In this document: piece by piece, positions 12,346 through 25,151 of the stretch
Layout: every line of letters starts with the position of its first letter
Numbering within the stretch: position 1 is the first letter of the stretch
DNA from: Linepithema humile
Lineage: Eukaryota > Arthropoda > Insecta > Hymenoptera > Formicidae
NCBI RefSeq assembly: GCF_040581485.1
Contig: NC_090128.1
Location: 16,649,431-16,713,430, forward strand
DNA: 64,000 nt
Direction of reading: 5' to 3'
Notes under the pieces: model-generated
Database searches by the model: none
Seen by the model: only the letters and a program-made list of their open reading frames with translations
Told to the model about the DNA's origin: nothing
Program-made: the position numbers and the translations under genes

Positions 12346-12770
12346 ATTTGAATGATAATTTTTATTTAAGTGACAGTGACACTGATACAGAAAAATACTT
12401 CTTTCGGAAAAAAAAACGTTCTAGTAAGTTTGATAAAAAAACGGTATAAGAATTGTGTGATTAAATATTTTTTGTTCCTTATTTTATTAATGTTCTATAT
12501 TTTTTACTTATTGTTAGCATCACCATATGGAAAGTGTAAAAGAGTACATTGGAATGAAACCGAAAAAAAGATTGTTCAAAAGATTGTTGAAAAAAATTAG
12601 ATTCTGTTGGAAATTATATCCCGAAAAATAAATTACCATTATTGCATGAAATTCAAGAATTAATTAAAAAGAATCCAATAGCCTTAAAACGCAGAACTGC
12701 TCCTATGATAAAAGCGTGGTTAATGAATCAGAAAAAAAAGCAAAAGTCTGTCAAATCTTAATTATTTTTT
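12346..12770 (+). pseudogene. Copy A, C-terminal exons with SANT/Myb-like domain
   Basis: An exon from 12,346 (after TTTCAG) to about 12,423 (GTAAGT) is acidic then Lys-rich. A final exon begins after TTGTTAG near 12,519 with SPYGKCKRVHW, matching the last exon of copy B. The frame is broken by a single-base shift near 12,597; the residues after it, ending KAWLMNQKKK, continue the homology in another frame. The conserved Trp and the basic helix pattern resemble a SANT/Myb-type DNA-binding fold. Confidence 0.6.
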
Positions 12771-13904
12771 ATTTTTAGCTATACTTAATTTAATTTTTTG
12801 TACGTATTTTGCATTAAAAGAATAATCAAAATATTTATAAAATGTTCTTACATTGTAGAGTATAAAATATATCAACAAATTTAATTTTTATTTTAAAGAG
12901 TTATATGTTCTACAATTAAAATTTTATTTTCTTACTTAAATGTTTTTTTAAGATATTTTATTTACTTTTAAGTACATACATTATATTTTACATACGTACA
13001 TTACATTTTAATATTATTATCCATATTTTTATTAGATTTCTTTATTTTATCGATATCAACTGATAATTGATTAACAATTATAAGTAATCACAAATAACCA
13101 TATGTTTTTATTTTGTTCCATTTAAAATTTAACACGTTTTAAAATATAGCGTTGGCTAGTGCTAAACAATTATATCTTAAACTTATATATCTATAAGTAT
13201 ATAAGAGTAATAGTATAAGTATAAAGAAAGTACAAAGTACACAGTACAAATATAAGTACAAAATAGAAATATAAAGAAAGAATTATATCTTAAGAAGTGA
13301 AGAATATTATGTTTATTATAAATATATATTTTTATTATCTTTTCCTACATTTAGTATATTTTTCAAAAAGAGATTGTTAAAATATATGTCAAATATCTTT
13401 AAATACATTTTTTTATTATCTCCACATTACGCTCTTTTTATTTCTTGTATTTTTCCTATTTGTTTTAAATGCCATATTCTTATCTTGCGATATCAATAAC
13501 ATATAATCTAGGCTATTAACAATAAATTAATGATATATAAAACAATATTTAACAATATTTATATATTTATATAAATGTACTTAAATATTTATTTATTATT
13601 AGATAATTTTGATAACGGAATTTTTTTATTATATTAGTGCTTTGCAATAGTAAATGCCTTGCAATAATAATACTTTTCTTAATCTTTTTGTCATTATCAA
13701 CGCTTCAATTTTGTAAGAAAAGATGGATTAAAACATCCATTTTTTATTATAAATATTATAAATTTTATTACAAATGTTATATAAAAGACTAAAGGCATTG
13801 CATACATATACAAAAAATAATTTAATAATTATTTGTATTAATTTTAAAATAATTCCTTAAATTTTGAATCATATAATATTTGTAAAAAAGATTATATACA
13901 GAGT
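12771..13904. other. A/T-rich intergenic DNA, nothing recognised
   Basis: Very A/T-rich, short-range repetitive sequence with no credible frame, RNA gene or element boundary. Confidence 0.6.
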
Positions 13905-14095
13905 GTCCGGTAACTCGCGGACCAACACTCGTAAGCAGGTAAAACATAATAAACTGAACAGAAAAGTTCTTTACCATTTTCTTCTATAACACTTAATTAA
14001 GGAGTAATTACTGAATAAAGCAGGCCAATCAGCGCCGACTTTTAGCCGGACGCACGTCAATGATTCGCGCGCTTGCTAGTGTGCGTGGCTCACTA
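13905..14095. mobile_element. Half copy of the 4,263-4,600 fold-back family
   Basis: Begins TACAGAGTGTCCGGTAACTC and continues through AGCAGGCCAATCAGCGCCGA, matching the left arm of the fold-back at 4,263. The second arm is absent. Confidence 0.7.
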
Positions 14096-16560
14096 ACGAA
14101 AAACGAACCTATATTTTAATATATTTAGATCGATATGTATAGTAAGAGGACCGGAATATACTTATACATTTTACATTAAAATAATGATAAATATGATAAA
14201 GATTTCATGAGTAAGTTTTGATTGATAATATTTTTACAGTATGAATCCGAAAATTGCACCTTAAAACCGTTTAAACATAAATTGAAAAAAGCTTTTTAGA
14301 TATATATTGGCTTATATTGTACTTTAAGAGGACCTGCTATTTCTTTTACATTTTACTTTAAAACAATGGTAGATAACGATTCGTAGAATAAGATCTTTTG
14401 ATAGACAATTTATTGTACTGCGGAAAAAAATATTATCACATTATTAATTCAAATAAAGCAGAAATTAGAAAATAATATATTTTAATACGTATATTGACCT
14501 ATTGTATAGTAAGAAGACCGGTATATGTTTTGCATTTTACAGTAAAATGCTCACAATTCGCTCAATAAGACACTCTCGATTGGCAGTTTTTAGCGCTATT
14601 ATAAGCCTATAATTCCGAAAATCGCTATCTTAAGCTGTTTAAGTATAAATTGAGAAAAAATCTTTCAGATATATATTGATCTATCGTACTTTAAGGGGAT
14701 CCTAAAGACCTTCCTGTTTTACCGACTTTTTATGTACATGTGTGTGTGCAAGCTTGTACATACACAACGCACCTATAGAAATAGTAGAATCGAGTTATCT
14801 TTTACATTAGACTTTGAAACTCATTTCTGACAGCTGCATATCGTTCTTTCACGTAATTCCTAGAGCGCTGGCTACTTATTTTGTGTATGCAAACTATACA
14901 ATTGTTATAATAACTGAATTTGTTTTTGAGGTGACCATTGAAATATATACCATACTGGAACGAGCACGCCTTTGTTCTCGACCGGTCAGATGGAGATAGC
15001 TGTTCGGACCCGGATCTCTCTATCTAACCAACAGTTTTGGTCACGTGTTCACAACTACTATTAGTCGAGAGTAGACGAGATAGAAAGAGAAATCCGGTAC
15101 CGAGTCACTGCCTTGTCTGACCGTTTTGTCGAATGGAGGGGGTAGCCTGTACTCGTTCCAGTATGGTATATAGTTCAATGGAGGTGACACTAGAAGTCGA
15201 TAATAAATCTGTATTTTTTGAGTTTTTGTTATTTTTTTGTATGAAACAATAGCCAGCGCTGTGTGTTACTGTTTGTACTTCAATTATAGACAAGGATTTT
15301 GCAATCCGTACAATCCAAAAAAAGATAAATCGATTCTACTAAATTTATTAATGTCGGTACAACAGGAAGGTCTTTAGGATCCCCTTAAGAGGACCGGTTG
15401 TTTTTTTTACATTTTGTTTGCAAACAATGGTTGATAACGATTCGTAGAATAAGATATTTTGATAGACAACTTATTGTACTACAGAAAAAAATATTATCAC
15501 ATAAATCATTATCTCAAGTTAAACAGAAATTAGAAAAAAATATATTTTAATACGTATATTGATCTATCGTATAGTAAGAAGACCGGTATATTTTTTGCAT
15601 TTTACAGTAAAATGCTTACAATTTGCACGATAAGACACTCTCGATCGGCAGTTTTTAGCGCTATTGAAAGCCTATAATTCCGAAAATCGCTATTTTAAGC
15701 CGTTTAAGTATAAATTGAAAAAAAATCTTGCCGATATACATATATTGGCCTATCATACTTTAAAAGGAACGGTTGTTTTCTTACATTTTGCTTGAAAACA
15801 ATGGTAGATACGATTCGTAGAATAAGATCTTTTGATAGGCAATTTGTTGTACTATGAAAAAAAATATTAACACATAAATCATTATCTCAAATTAAGCAAA
15901 AATTAGAAAAAAATATATTTTAATACATATACGTATATAGTACATTGGCCTATCGTATAGTAAGAGAGCTGGTATATTTTACAGTAAAATGGTTACAATT
16001 TGCGGACTCTATGCCGGCAATTTTAGCGATTTTAACAGATTAATATAACACGAAATAAATTACAAAATCAACTTTCTTTTTACTTAAGCCACTTTTATTA
16101 TAACCAGCACATATGTCTATCCAGACGTTAAAGAGTTAAACTGCGTAAAATGAAAAAAAAAACTTGTTAAAAAAGTATGTCTGTCATAAGGTGTCTCACC
16201 GAAACGATACAAATAGATCTCGTTATTCTGTACAAAAATATTATGCATATTATTATGCATATTATGATTATAGAAAGACATACGTATCATATTATGAATG
16301 TGATTATAGGAAAACGTACATTTTTTGCATTTTTATATGTTATGTTTGCATTTGCATATGTTAAAACAATGGTAGATAGCAATTCGCAAAATAAAATTTT
16401 CTAATTTACAATTTCTCGGAATATCAAAATGTTTTATAACGTAAATCACAATTTTCGAGTTGTTTGGATATAAATTAAAAAAAAAACTGTTATATGCATA
16501 TAAATATTATATTGTAAAAGTAGCATGTTTTTTTTTTACATTTTTCATTAAAGTTATGGC
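14096..16560. repeat. Degenerate ~190-bp satellite-like array
   Basis: Diverged units recur with markers AGAGGACCGG or AGAAGACCGG near 14,143, 14,330, 14,513, 14,693, 15,388, 15,575, 15,765 and 15,960 (spacing 182-195 bp). Each has an 'acattttac...aaaatgg' segment about 20-40 bp later and CAATTTATTGTACT mid-unit. It is interrupted by the TTAA-flanked MITE at 14,695-15,384. The short frames at 16,164-16,404 are not genes. Confidence 0.75.
14695..15384. mobile_element. TTAA-flanked MITE (piggyBac-like), 690 bp
   Basis: TTAA occurs at both junctions (14,691-14,694 and 15,385-15,388). The termini are GGGGATCCTAAAGACCTTCC inverted. Deleting the element with one TTAA restores a continuous satellite unit, so the insertion boundaries are certain. 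The interior is a long imperfect palindrome (for example AGCGCTGGCTA near 14,866 against TAGCCAGCGCT near 15,250, and an inner pair at 14,932/15,188) with no transposase. Confidence 0.85.
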
Positions 16561-17055
16561 AAACTAAAATTTGCAGAGCGAAATCTTTTCCATCAATTTC
16601 ATCAAGTATTTCAAAAATATTATCCTGTATATCGTTATTTTAAATCGTTTATTTATGTTTTATGTAAAAATATGTTATAATTGTCTATACAAATTTTTTC
16701 CTATGTAATATTTCTTTATATGCTTTAAACTGCACGAAATAATAGATAACTTTCAAATAAGTTCCAAATAAAATTTTATTACATGCGAATCGTAACAAAT
16801 TAAATTGGGTGTGCGTATATGGTCTTCACAATATACAATACATATAAATAAAAAGGTCCTCATAATACACGTCTTGTGTACTTTAAAGGATGGTACTCAT
16901 AATATACGAAAATTGATAAAAAAATTGTGCGGTCCGGTCTACATAATATACGTTGCGTATAAAATATTATGAGCACCGTCCTCATAATAACGTTTGGTCT
17001 ACATAATATACGGTTATTTAATGAAAATGTCCTCACAATGTACGTTTCACATACC

Positions 17056-17086
<31 letters not shown>

Positions 17087-17631
17087 CAATCGTATACTTC
17101 GACGACAATTTTAGGCACGCATTGGCAGCTTCGACGACTTCTGGCTACTTTGACGACCGTCGTTAAAATTTTTACCGTTTAATCGTATACTTTGGCGACT
17201 GTCGTTAAATTAACCCGTAATAGTGAAAAGGAGATTTTCACGACACTGTATAGTTTGACGACATGCAGTACAGTGGCGATTTTGACGACGTTAAAAAAAA
17301 CTGTATTATTGTAAAAACTTATTTCATCTTAACGAAAACGCATTTATTTGATATAATTTAAGTTAGAAACAAAATATACAATGTTTATTTGTCCCAAACA
17401 AAATTCGGAGACTTTATAAAATGTTAAAAAATATGATATATCATTTCAGCTACATATTTTTTCTTAAAGACAACTATGTTTTTTACACCAATTGATTCCT
17501 CTTATTATTTTGTGCATAAAAGTGTTAAGGTAAGATAATTGAAAAATGAATAACAAGAAATTTTATAGTTTATGTAAAATTAAAGTATAAAATATCTCGT
17601 AAACCATTCATTTTCTGGCCATCCTACCCTA
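16561..17631. repeat. A/T-rich DNA with two short degenerate motif clusters
   Basis: From about 16,815 to 17,060 variants of GTCCTCATAATATACGT recur six or seven times. From 17,085 to 17,300 variants of TTTGACGACNGTCGTTAAA recur. A short (TA)n tract lies near 17,058. No gene is supported. Confidence 0.55.
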
Positions 17632-18024
17632 AAAGCTGTCGTATATATAATTAATTATATTATATACTATATTTTATCATATTTTACATATATTATACTA
17701 TATATACTATATATATTATTAGATATACTATATATATTGTAAAAAAATAAAAAAAATATTTAAAAAATAAAAATATTTATTAAAAACGCAAAAAAACTTG
17801 GCGCTGCTACACCTCAAAGTGATGAAATTAACATGTAGTTTACTGTAGCAGCGCCAAGTTTTTTTGCGTTTTTTAATAAATATTTTTATTTTTTAAATAT
17901 TTTTTTTATTTTTTTACAATATATATAGTATATCTAATAATATATATAATATATATAGTATAATATATGTAAAATATGATAAAATATAGTATATAATATA
18001 ATTAATTATATATACGACAGCTTT
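17632..18024. repeat. Near-perfect hairpin, ~175-bp arms
   Basis: The arms start AAAGCTGTCGTATATATAA and close at AACTTGGCGCTGCTAC around a loop of about 35-40 bp containing CCTCAAAGTGATGAAATTAA. I count one mismatch and one single-base indel between the arms. No frame. A transcript across it would fold into a long double-stranded RNA. Confidence 0.9.
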
Positions 18025-18417
18025 AAGTACAAGAGTTTTATAGAAGAGTTTTATAGAAATAGTGTACAAGTTTTTTCATAGTTCTTTAGTCCCACTTGGT
18101 GCCATTTCCTGATATCATATTTTTTTGTAAAAAGTATATAGGATAGCTTTTTTTGAAAATTTTAATATATATGACAGGTTTTTTTGAAAGGTTTAATATA
18201 TACGACAATTTTTTTGAAAAGTAAAACAATACTGTTTTGTTTTAGTTGTAACAAGAACGTGTACTTGGCGCCTTTTTTTACCTTTTTTTAAAAAAGGTAA
18301 TTTTTTGATAGATATCATTTCTTTTTTTTTAATAATATATATACGACAGTTTTTTTTATTTAATATATACAACAATTTTTTTGAAAGGTAAAACACTGTT
18401 TTGTTTTGATTGTAATA

Positions 18418-18886
18418 AAATTGACTGGAAATTATAAATATTGTTGGAACTAACTTAGTATACATAGAACAGAAATATTAAACTTTGAGTTATTTTATTT
18501 TATTTATTTTAGACAAATCATACACTAAAGTCTCTAAACAATTGTCACATAAGGCATAGTGATAATTAGTATGATTGTATAAATTTTAATTTTATCATAC
18601 TTTCTGTCAAAAAAGCACATGATTCGAGACTTTAGTGTATGATTTGTCCAAAATAAATAAAATTAAATATCAAAGTTTAATATTTTTGTTCTATGTATAC
18701 TAAATTAGTTCTAACAATGGGCTTGTTCGTTTTAGCTACACTGGGGCTGCTCTGGGTCTGCTCTACACAGGATAATACAGGACAGATAAATAGTTTGTCC
18801 TGTATTATCTTGTTTAGAGCAGACCCAGAGCTGCCCCAGTGCAGCTAAAACGAACAAGCCCATTATTTATCATTTCCAGTCAATTT
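18418..18886. repeat. Nested fold-back, outer arms
   Basis: AATTGACTGGAAATTATAAA at the left is complemented by the segment ending CATTTCCAGTCAATTTC. Within it lie an inner fold-back (ACAAATCATACACTAAAGTC near 18,513 against 18,633) and the separate MITE at 18,718-18,862. Confidence 0.8.
18718..18862. mobile_element. Fold-back MITE, ~145 bp
   Basis: The termini TGGGCTTGTTCGTTTTAGCT are inverted, with long matching arms (GGCTGCTCTGGGTCTGCTC) and a short loop. A partial, diverged copy lies near 22,810-22,910. Confidence 0.85.
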
Positions 18887-19344
18887 CATTCTGTTCTGTC
18901 TGTCCACTAACCACAGAATACTGAGGCCTACGTTCGGAAACCTCACACTCTGTGTAGTGTGGTGATTTTCAGTGGAGAAGTAGTGGGGATATCGTGTGCC
19001 TTCGGGTGTAGAGTGTTTCCGAACAGTTGGTTGTGCGTTGATGGATATTTTGATTTCGATCGTGTCATCCGGACAATCTATAGTGACACTAAAATCTAAT
19101 TGTCTTCGCGTTTCGATCTCCTTGTCCCACGATCAATCTTTTTAATTTCAATCTAGGAATCTCAGGAATTTTTTGGCGCACGCACTTCTAAGTATTATAT
19201 AATTACAAAATATGTACTCATATCAGTCGCTACATTATACGACAAATGCAAATTTATAAATGTATGTAGGTTCATATATTGCGATTTGTATATAATTTTC
19301 AAAGCTAAGCAGTTTTATTTTTCCTAGTGAATATCTTTGCCATT

Positions 19345-19548
19345 CTAAGGTTACGTTCGAAAACGTTACTCTTGAATCACACTGACTCCCCTTGCTTTTT
19401 CGGCGAGTGGTTTCGTGGCACACTGGTGGTACTCGTTCAACGTTTTCGAACGATTCACCCGAATGCACATTAAGTACCACTAACGTGTTTCCGAACGGTT
19501 ATTGTGTGTTGGTGTGCACACAGTGTGTGTTTCCGAACGCAGCCTAAG
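19345..19548. mobile_element. MITE, ~204 bp
   Basis: CTAAGGTTACGTTCGAAAAC at the left matches, with three or four differences, the complement of the right end GTTTCCGAACGCAGCCTAAG. A related but incomplete pair with GTTCGGAAAC lies near 18,930-19,030. Confidence 0.7.
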
Positions 19549-20785
19549 AGTGTTGTCAACATGTCTTGCTACACTTCTGCACTTTAAGATCGAAAAAAAT
19601 TTTTTTCATAAATAATACTATTATTTTGATATACACTATCTTTATTCGTCTCCACAACACGTTATATATACATTTTACGACCGATATTAATTATATCAAC
19701 GTTAATTAATATCATCAAAGCTGCGAGCTGACAGGTCTGAGCGCTGCCATATTAGAAATAGAAAAGGAAAGACGTCTTTTAGAAAAAGAAATCTGAACGC
19801 ATTAGTTGAGTGCGTTCTGATTGGTTGCGTGCTGACGACGCTGACCAATAAGACATGCGTTACATTTTAGCGTGACATCCGAGAAAAATAATGATTTTTT
19901 AGATTTCTCGACTTTGGATGCATATATCTTGATTTATAAAGCACACAGAGCAAAAACAAGCATATTTTTCTTATGTAATTTGGGTATGCGCTTTCGATTA
20001 AACCTATTACCAACTGAATCGGCCCAGCCGTTATTGAGATCCGATAATCTCGGCTCATCTGAACCTTCCGTCTCGCGTAAAGATACACGGTCGGTCTTGC
20101 GCTGCGCGTGAACTTGGCGCGAGACACTATCGTGTCTCTTGATAATTATACTGTACCTTTTCGCAAATAAAACTTCGGATATTGCTAAAATAATCAAGTT
20201 TCTTCCAGTTAACACAAAAGTACGCCTACTCAATGTCATTTTGTTGGAAGATTATAAGATTTGGAAGATTTACAGATATTATTGGGTTTTTAGTATCAAA
20301 CATATCTATAATATGTATTTATTTGCAAATCTTGATCATCCAACAAAGTATTATAACATTGAGAAAGCATATTTTCTTATTAACTTGAAGGAGTTCAATT
20401 ATTTTAGAAACATGGAGCAAGTTTTTATGAGTATTTAATACGATACATTATAATTAGGAGCAAGTATTTTTTATATTTTCATAGTGATTACAATACAAGA
20501 GTATACAAACGCAACGTAAGTCTGACAATTTACCAATTATTATTCAATCTCTTTTATCTTCAGTAAGATCTTAAATTTAAACTTTATATTAAATAATGTT
20601 ACATTTTATCATAAGTATTTGATAATAATGCAGTCTTGCTTTTTACTTTTATATTAGATATTAATACATCAATAAGTTTTAACGATGAAAATAGAAACAA
20701 CAAAGATTGAGAATTCGTACATCAATTTTGTCAGAATAATTGTCATCATCAGTATTCAGTCTTTTATTAGGTTGAGTGAATAGTT

Positions 20786-20946
20786 AGGGTGACGTCCCAT
20801 GGTATGTATTTTTTGCGGAACGCGTATCGCGTAACCAATCAGAAGCTTTGTATAAGCATAACAAAACATCATTTCATTTATACTATGCTACTGATTGGTT
20901 ACGCGATACGCGTTCCGCGAAAAATACAAGCCATGGGACGTAACCC
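20786..20946. mobile_element. Fold-back MITE, ~160 bp
   Basis: The arms AGGGTGACGTCCCATGG and GCGTATCGCGTAACCAATCAG are inverted around a short A/T-rich loop. Termini are AGGGT/ACCCT. Confidence 0.85.
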
Positions 20947-22887
20947 TTAGAAAACACAATAGCATATGTTGCAAAAAATGCATTATTTCTAGTAAAACTG
21001 CACAGATCTCACAACTAAAAATAAAAAAAATTGGTTAATTACTGGAATACTATTAGGCATATATTTCGTGTATATTCTATATATACTCTTGTATTATAAA
21101 CAATTAGGCACGATTGCACCAACGTTATTTTGGCTTTAAGCGAGATTTAAATATGTATTTGTCTTCATTTATTTAAAAAAAAAGATAAAGATAGACACAT
21201 ATTTAAGTCTCGCTTAAATTCAAAATAATGCTTGTGCAATCTAGCCTTAAACAATAAAAAAAAATTAGCTTCTAATTATAATGTATCTCATTAAATACAT
21301 TTAAAAACTTGCTCTATATAACTATACAACAAATAATTATATGGAAATAGTAATCTTTGTTAATACGGTTAAGTGATGCAGCTCAAGAAGATAGCGAAGA
21401 ATTTAAAGTTTATTAATTGGAGTAATTGTTTATACACTTGGCAAATAAAGTTTGTAAAAAAAGAACAGATCATGAGATGAAGTATACTCCTGTTTATGCC
21501 AGATATAAATTCACATGCTTTACATATGTTTTTGAAAGTGGTCTTGAATGTTCTTTTCACAAATACACTGATAAAGGATGTGAATGCTGCAGTCAATCTG
21601 TGCTACAGCAATGGGTATAGACATTTTGCGAAGAATTATGTAAATCACTTGAAGTAATTATGCATCCAAAAATACATTATTCCATATAATTGAAAAATTA
21701 CTGCATAGATTTCACAACTGAAAATAAAAGAGATTGATTAATGACTGAAATACATATTATTAAGCATATATGTTGCGCATACTCTATACATACTCTTGTA
21801 TTATAAACAAAAAAAGTACTTGCTTCTAATTATAATGTATCCTATTACATACACTTAAGAACTTGCTCCGTGTTGCTAAAATAACCATGCTCCATTATGT
21901 AAGCACAAAAGAATGCTTATTCAACGTCACATCGTCGGAAGAACAAGATTTGGAAGACTTATGGATCCACTTACAAAGCACAACAATATTACTTTCACCT
22001 CCTTAAAATTAAAATAAACAAAATATGATAATAAGTATGTAGCGCAACATTAAGATCTGATTCGTACAGCAATTATACCAGAATAATTGTCATCATCAGC
22101 ATTCATTCTTCCTTTAGGTTGAGTGAATAGTCAGAAAACACAATTTTTAAAATTACGATCTCATATTGCAGTTACATCTTTCCCCTTAAGTACTAATACA
22201 TGTTGTACAGACAGCATATGCATTATTTTGAGCAAAATTGTAGAGATCTCATCACTGAAAATAAAGGAGATTGATTAATGGTTGGAATACTGTTAAGTTT
22301 ATGCTGCATATATTTCTACATACCCTTGTATTATAAACTATACTGCACAAAAAAATACTTGCTTCTAATTGTAACGTATCTTATCTTATTATCTTATTAC
22401 GTACACTTGCCACATTTCGCGTAAAGAACCAAATTCCTTTAAGTTAGCACAAAATATGCTTACTTAATGTCACTTAAAAGATTTAAAAGATTTGCAGATA
22501 TGTTTGATATTAAAAAAACACGATAATGAAGTATTAAGACAATGATACACGTGAGGTTAAGATATCTTTCATGCAATGTAGAGAAACGTAGGATTGCAAT
22601 ATCTTTATTTCTTATATATAGATATGTATTTTTGTTTTTTGTATGCTGTTATGTCTGTAAACAATTAATCATTCTACTTACATTTCTGTAAGACTTCCTA
22701 ATCTTGTTCTTTATACAAAGTAACATTGAGAAAGCATTCTTGCCAATTTGAAGAAGTTTAATTATTATTTTACAACATAAAGCAAGCTTTCATGTGTATG
22801 TAATATAATACATTGGGTTTGTTCTTTTTAGCTGCAACAGGACTTACTAAAACACAATAGTACAAGCCAATCTGTCCTGTACTACTC

Positions 22888-23660
22888 TTGCATGCAGTTA
22901 GATCAAGTCTATAATTGATGTCGTAAGCTTTAAGTCATCAGAAATTAATCAATCACAAACGAATAAATAGAGAACAATCTGTGATGATTCGCAACTTCTT
23001 ACGGCTTAAGGATTACTAGACTTATTGTACATTCGTTCTTTTCAAAACAGATTTCGTAATTTCATATAATGTCACCGCCGTGTAACAAATTATTATTTCT
23101 TTTACAGAAAAAAATTTAAATGTAAATTATACAGAAAAACAAAATAATCTTAACAATGTCCCAATAATTAATTAATCTCTTTTATTTACAGACATAAATG
23201 TTTTATATCACTGTGATTGCATAAAATAAACCAGTAAAAATTAACTATTTATTAACTATTTATATGTCCGGTATTTTTCAATTTCAGTCGTAGTTATTTG
23301 CATTTAAATTTAACGAAACGTACTCATGCGTGTCCGCGCCTGTTTGTGCATGTTCCTATGTGTTCGTACATGGACGTGCATGCATGAGCAAGCATGCGTA
23401 CGCTCGTGACTGTGTATGAGAGAAATCTATATTAATCTTGATAACCTCCTCTATTAAAATTAATCTGAATAAAAATTGATAAAAATGTACGCTTTAGTCA
23501 AATTTTTTAATAATATTTTATTGAATATTATCAAAAAATTTGTTATGTGTGTAAGTCAAACACAATCATTGTTAAAAAAGATATTACCAAAGCGTTGTAT
23601 AGTGATAGACGTAGATACCCAGTGAACGTTTTAGCAAGAAATGGCAAGGATCATATTTTC
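22888..23660 (+). repeat. Copy of the ~770-bp mosaic unit (also at 33.3-34.1 kb)
   Basis: Homologous throughout to 33,297-34,070. Shared markers are ATTGATGTCGTAAGCTTTAA, TATATGTCCGGTATTTTTCA and AGCAAGAAATGGCAAGGATC. Confidence 0.75.
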
Positions 23661-24448
23661 TAACTATATGATTAATTTAGCAACACGGGGTAAGTACTTA
23701 AGTGAATGTAATAAGATACATTATAATTAGAAGCAAGTGTTTTTTTTGTTTAATTGTTTATAATACAAGTATACATATATAAAGTATATGTAACACATAT
23801 GCTTCATCGTATTTCAGTCATTTATCAATCTCTTTTATTTTCAGTGGTGAAATCTGTAGTTTTGCTGGAAATAATGCAATTTTTTCCTATGCAACATATA
23901 CTAGTGTTAGAAACATACGCTACAATGTTTTCTGACTATTTATTCCACGTAAAGCAAGACTGAATGCTGATAATGACATTTATTCTGATAAGATTGCGGT
24001 ACGAATGAGATCTTAATATTGCGCTGCATATTTATGTTATATTTTGATTATTTTTAATGTAAGGAGGTTCAAGTGATATTCTTGTGCTTTGTAAGCGGAT
24101 CTGTAAGTCTTGCAAGTCTTGTTTTTTCGAAGAAGTGTGATTGTATAAGCATCCTTTTATGCTTAAAGGAACATGATTATTTTAGTAACATGAAACAATT
24201 TCTTTTGTGTATGTAATAAGATACATTATAATTAAAAGCAAGTGTTTTATTTAGTGTTTTTAATACAACAGTATTAAACAATAATTGTTTTTAATACAAC
24301 AGTATATATAGAGTATACGCAACATATATGCCTAATTGTGTTTCAATCATTAATTAATCTCTTTTATTTATAAAAGTAAAGAGCAAGAACATATTATTAT
24401 TAAATACTTACGATAAAATAGTAATCATAATTTTCAATTTTAAAGAAA

Positions 24449-24567
24449 CTCGCCTAATTGTATTCGAGTGTCTTCGTTTCCAAAAGATATATATATAGCT
24501 TTGTTTTGTGCTGCTGTCTCTTTATGTGTATTTTCATCGACAGATCCTACCTTGTATTAATACCTAA
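24449..24567 (-). pseudogene. Stray duplicate of a copy-B exon
   Basis: Matches the minus-strand exon at 32,126-32,233 and its flanks: CTAATTGTATTCGAGTGTCT, and CATCGACAGATCCTACCTT followed by a splice-like AATACCTAATAT. The duplicate extends through intron sequence on both sides (about 24,380-24,600). A small insertion of TA repeats and a base change break the reading frame. Confidence 0.7.
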
Positions 24568-25151
24568 TATAAAAATAAAAAGCAATACTGCATTATAATC
24601 TTATACTTATGATAAAATATAACATTATATATATTTAATACAGATTTTAAATCTAAGATCTTACTAAAGGTAAAAGAAATTGAATAATAATTGGAAAATT
24701 GTCAGACTTACGTTGCGTTTGTATACTTCTTGTATTATAATCATTATAAAAAGTATAAAAAATGCTTGCTCCAAATTATAATATAATGTATCTTATTAAA
24801 TACACATAATATATCGATATGTTTGATACTAAAAACTCAATACTATATGTAAGAGAGTCTCTCCCTCCTTCCCACTTCCCCCCCCCTTCTCACTCTCTTC
24901 CAATCTTATAATTTTCCGACGAAGTGAATGATATGATTGAGTAAGCGTACTTTTATGCTAACTGGAAGGAATTTGGTTATTTTAGCAATACCAAAGTTTT
25001 ATTTGCCAAAAGGTGCAGTATAATTATTAATTATATATAATATTGTATTACATTAATATAGTAGTATTCTAAAAAGAAAATAATGGTACAAAATGCATTG
25101 ACTGAATAAAAATACAATGTAAAATTAAAAGATGATTTTTTTGCTTGCAGT

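Larger units (their letters stand above)
20140..24860. repeat. Cluster of an A/T-rich repeat family in both orientations
   Basis: A segment containing TTGCTTCTAATTATAATGTA, then CTTGCTCCGTGTTGCTAAAA, then GAACAAGATTTGGAAGACTT recurs in direct orientation near 21,830, 22,350 and 24,765 and inverted near 20,230-20,460, 22,740, 23,700 and 24,170. Further copies lie at 36,170 and 36,730. Individual copies are hundreds of bp and diverged. No coding frame is conserved between copies, so the short frames here are not annotated. Confidence 0.65.

Noticed and set aside
16164..16404. Two overlapping Tyr/Ile-rich small frames
   Set aside because: They lie in the degenerate satellite and consist of A/T-rich words; no conservation among units.
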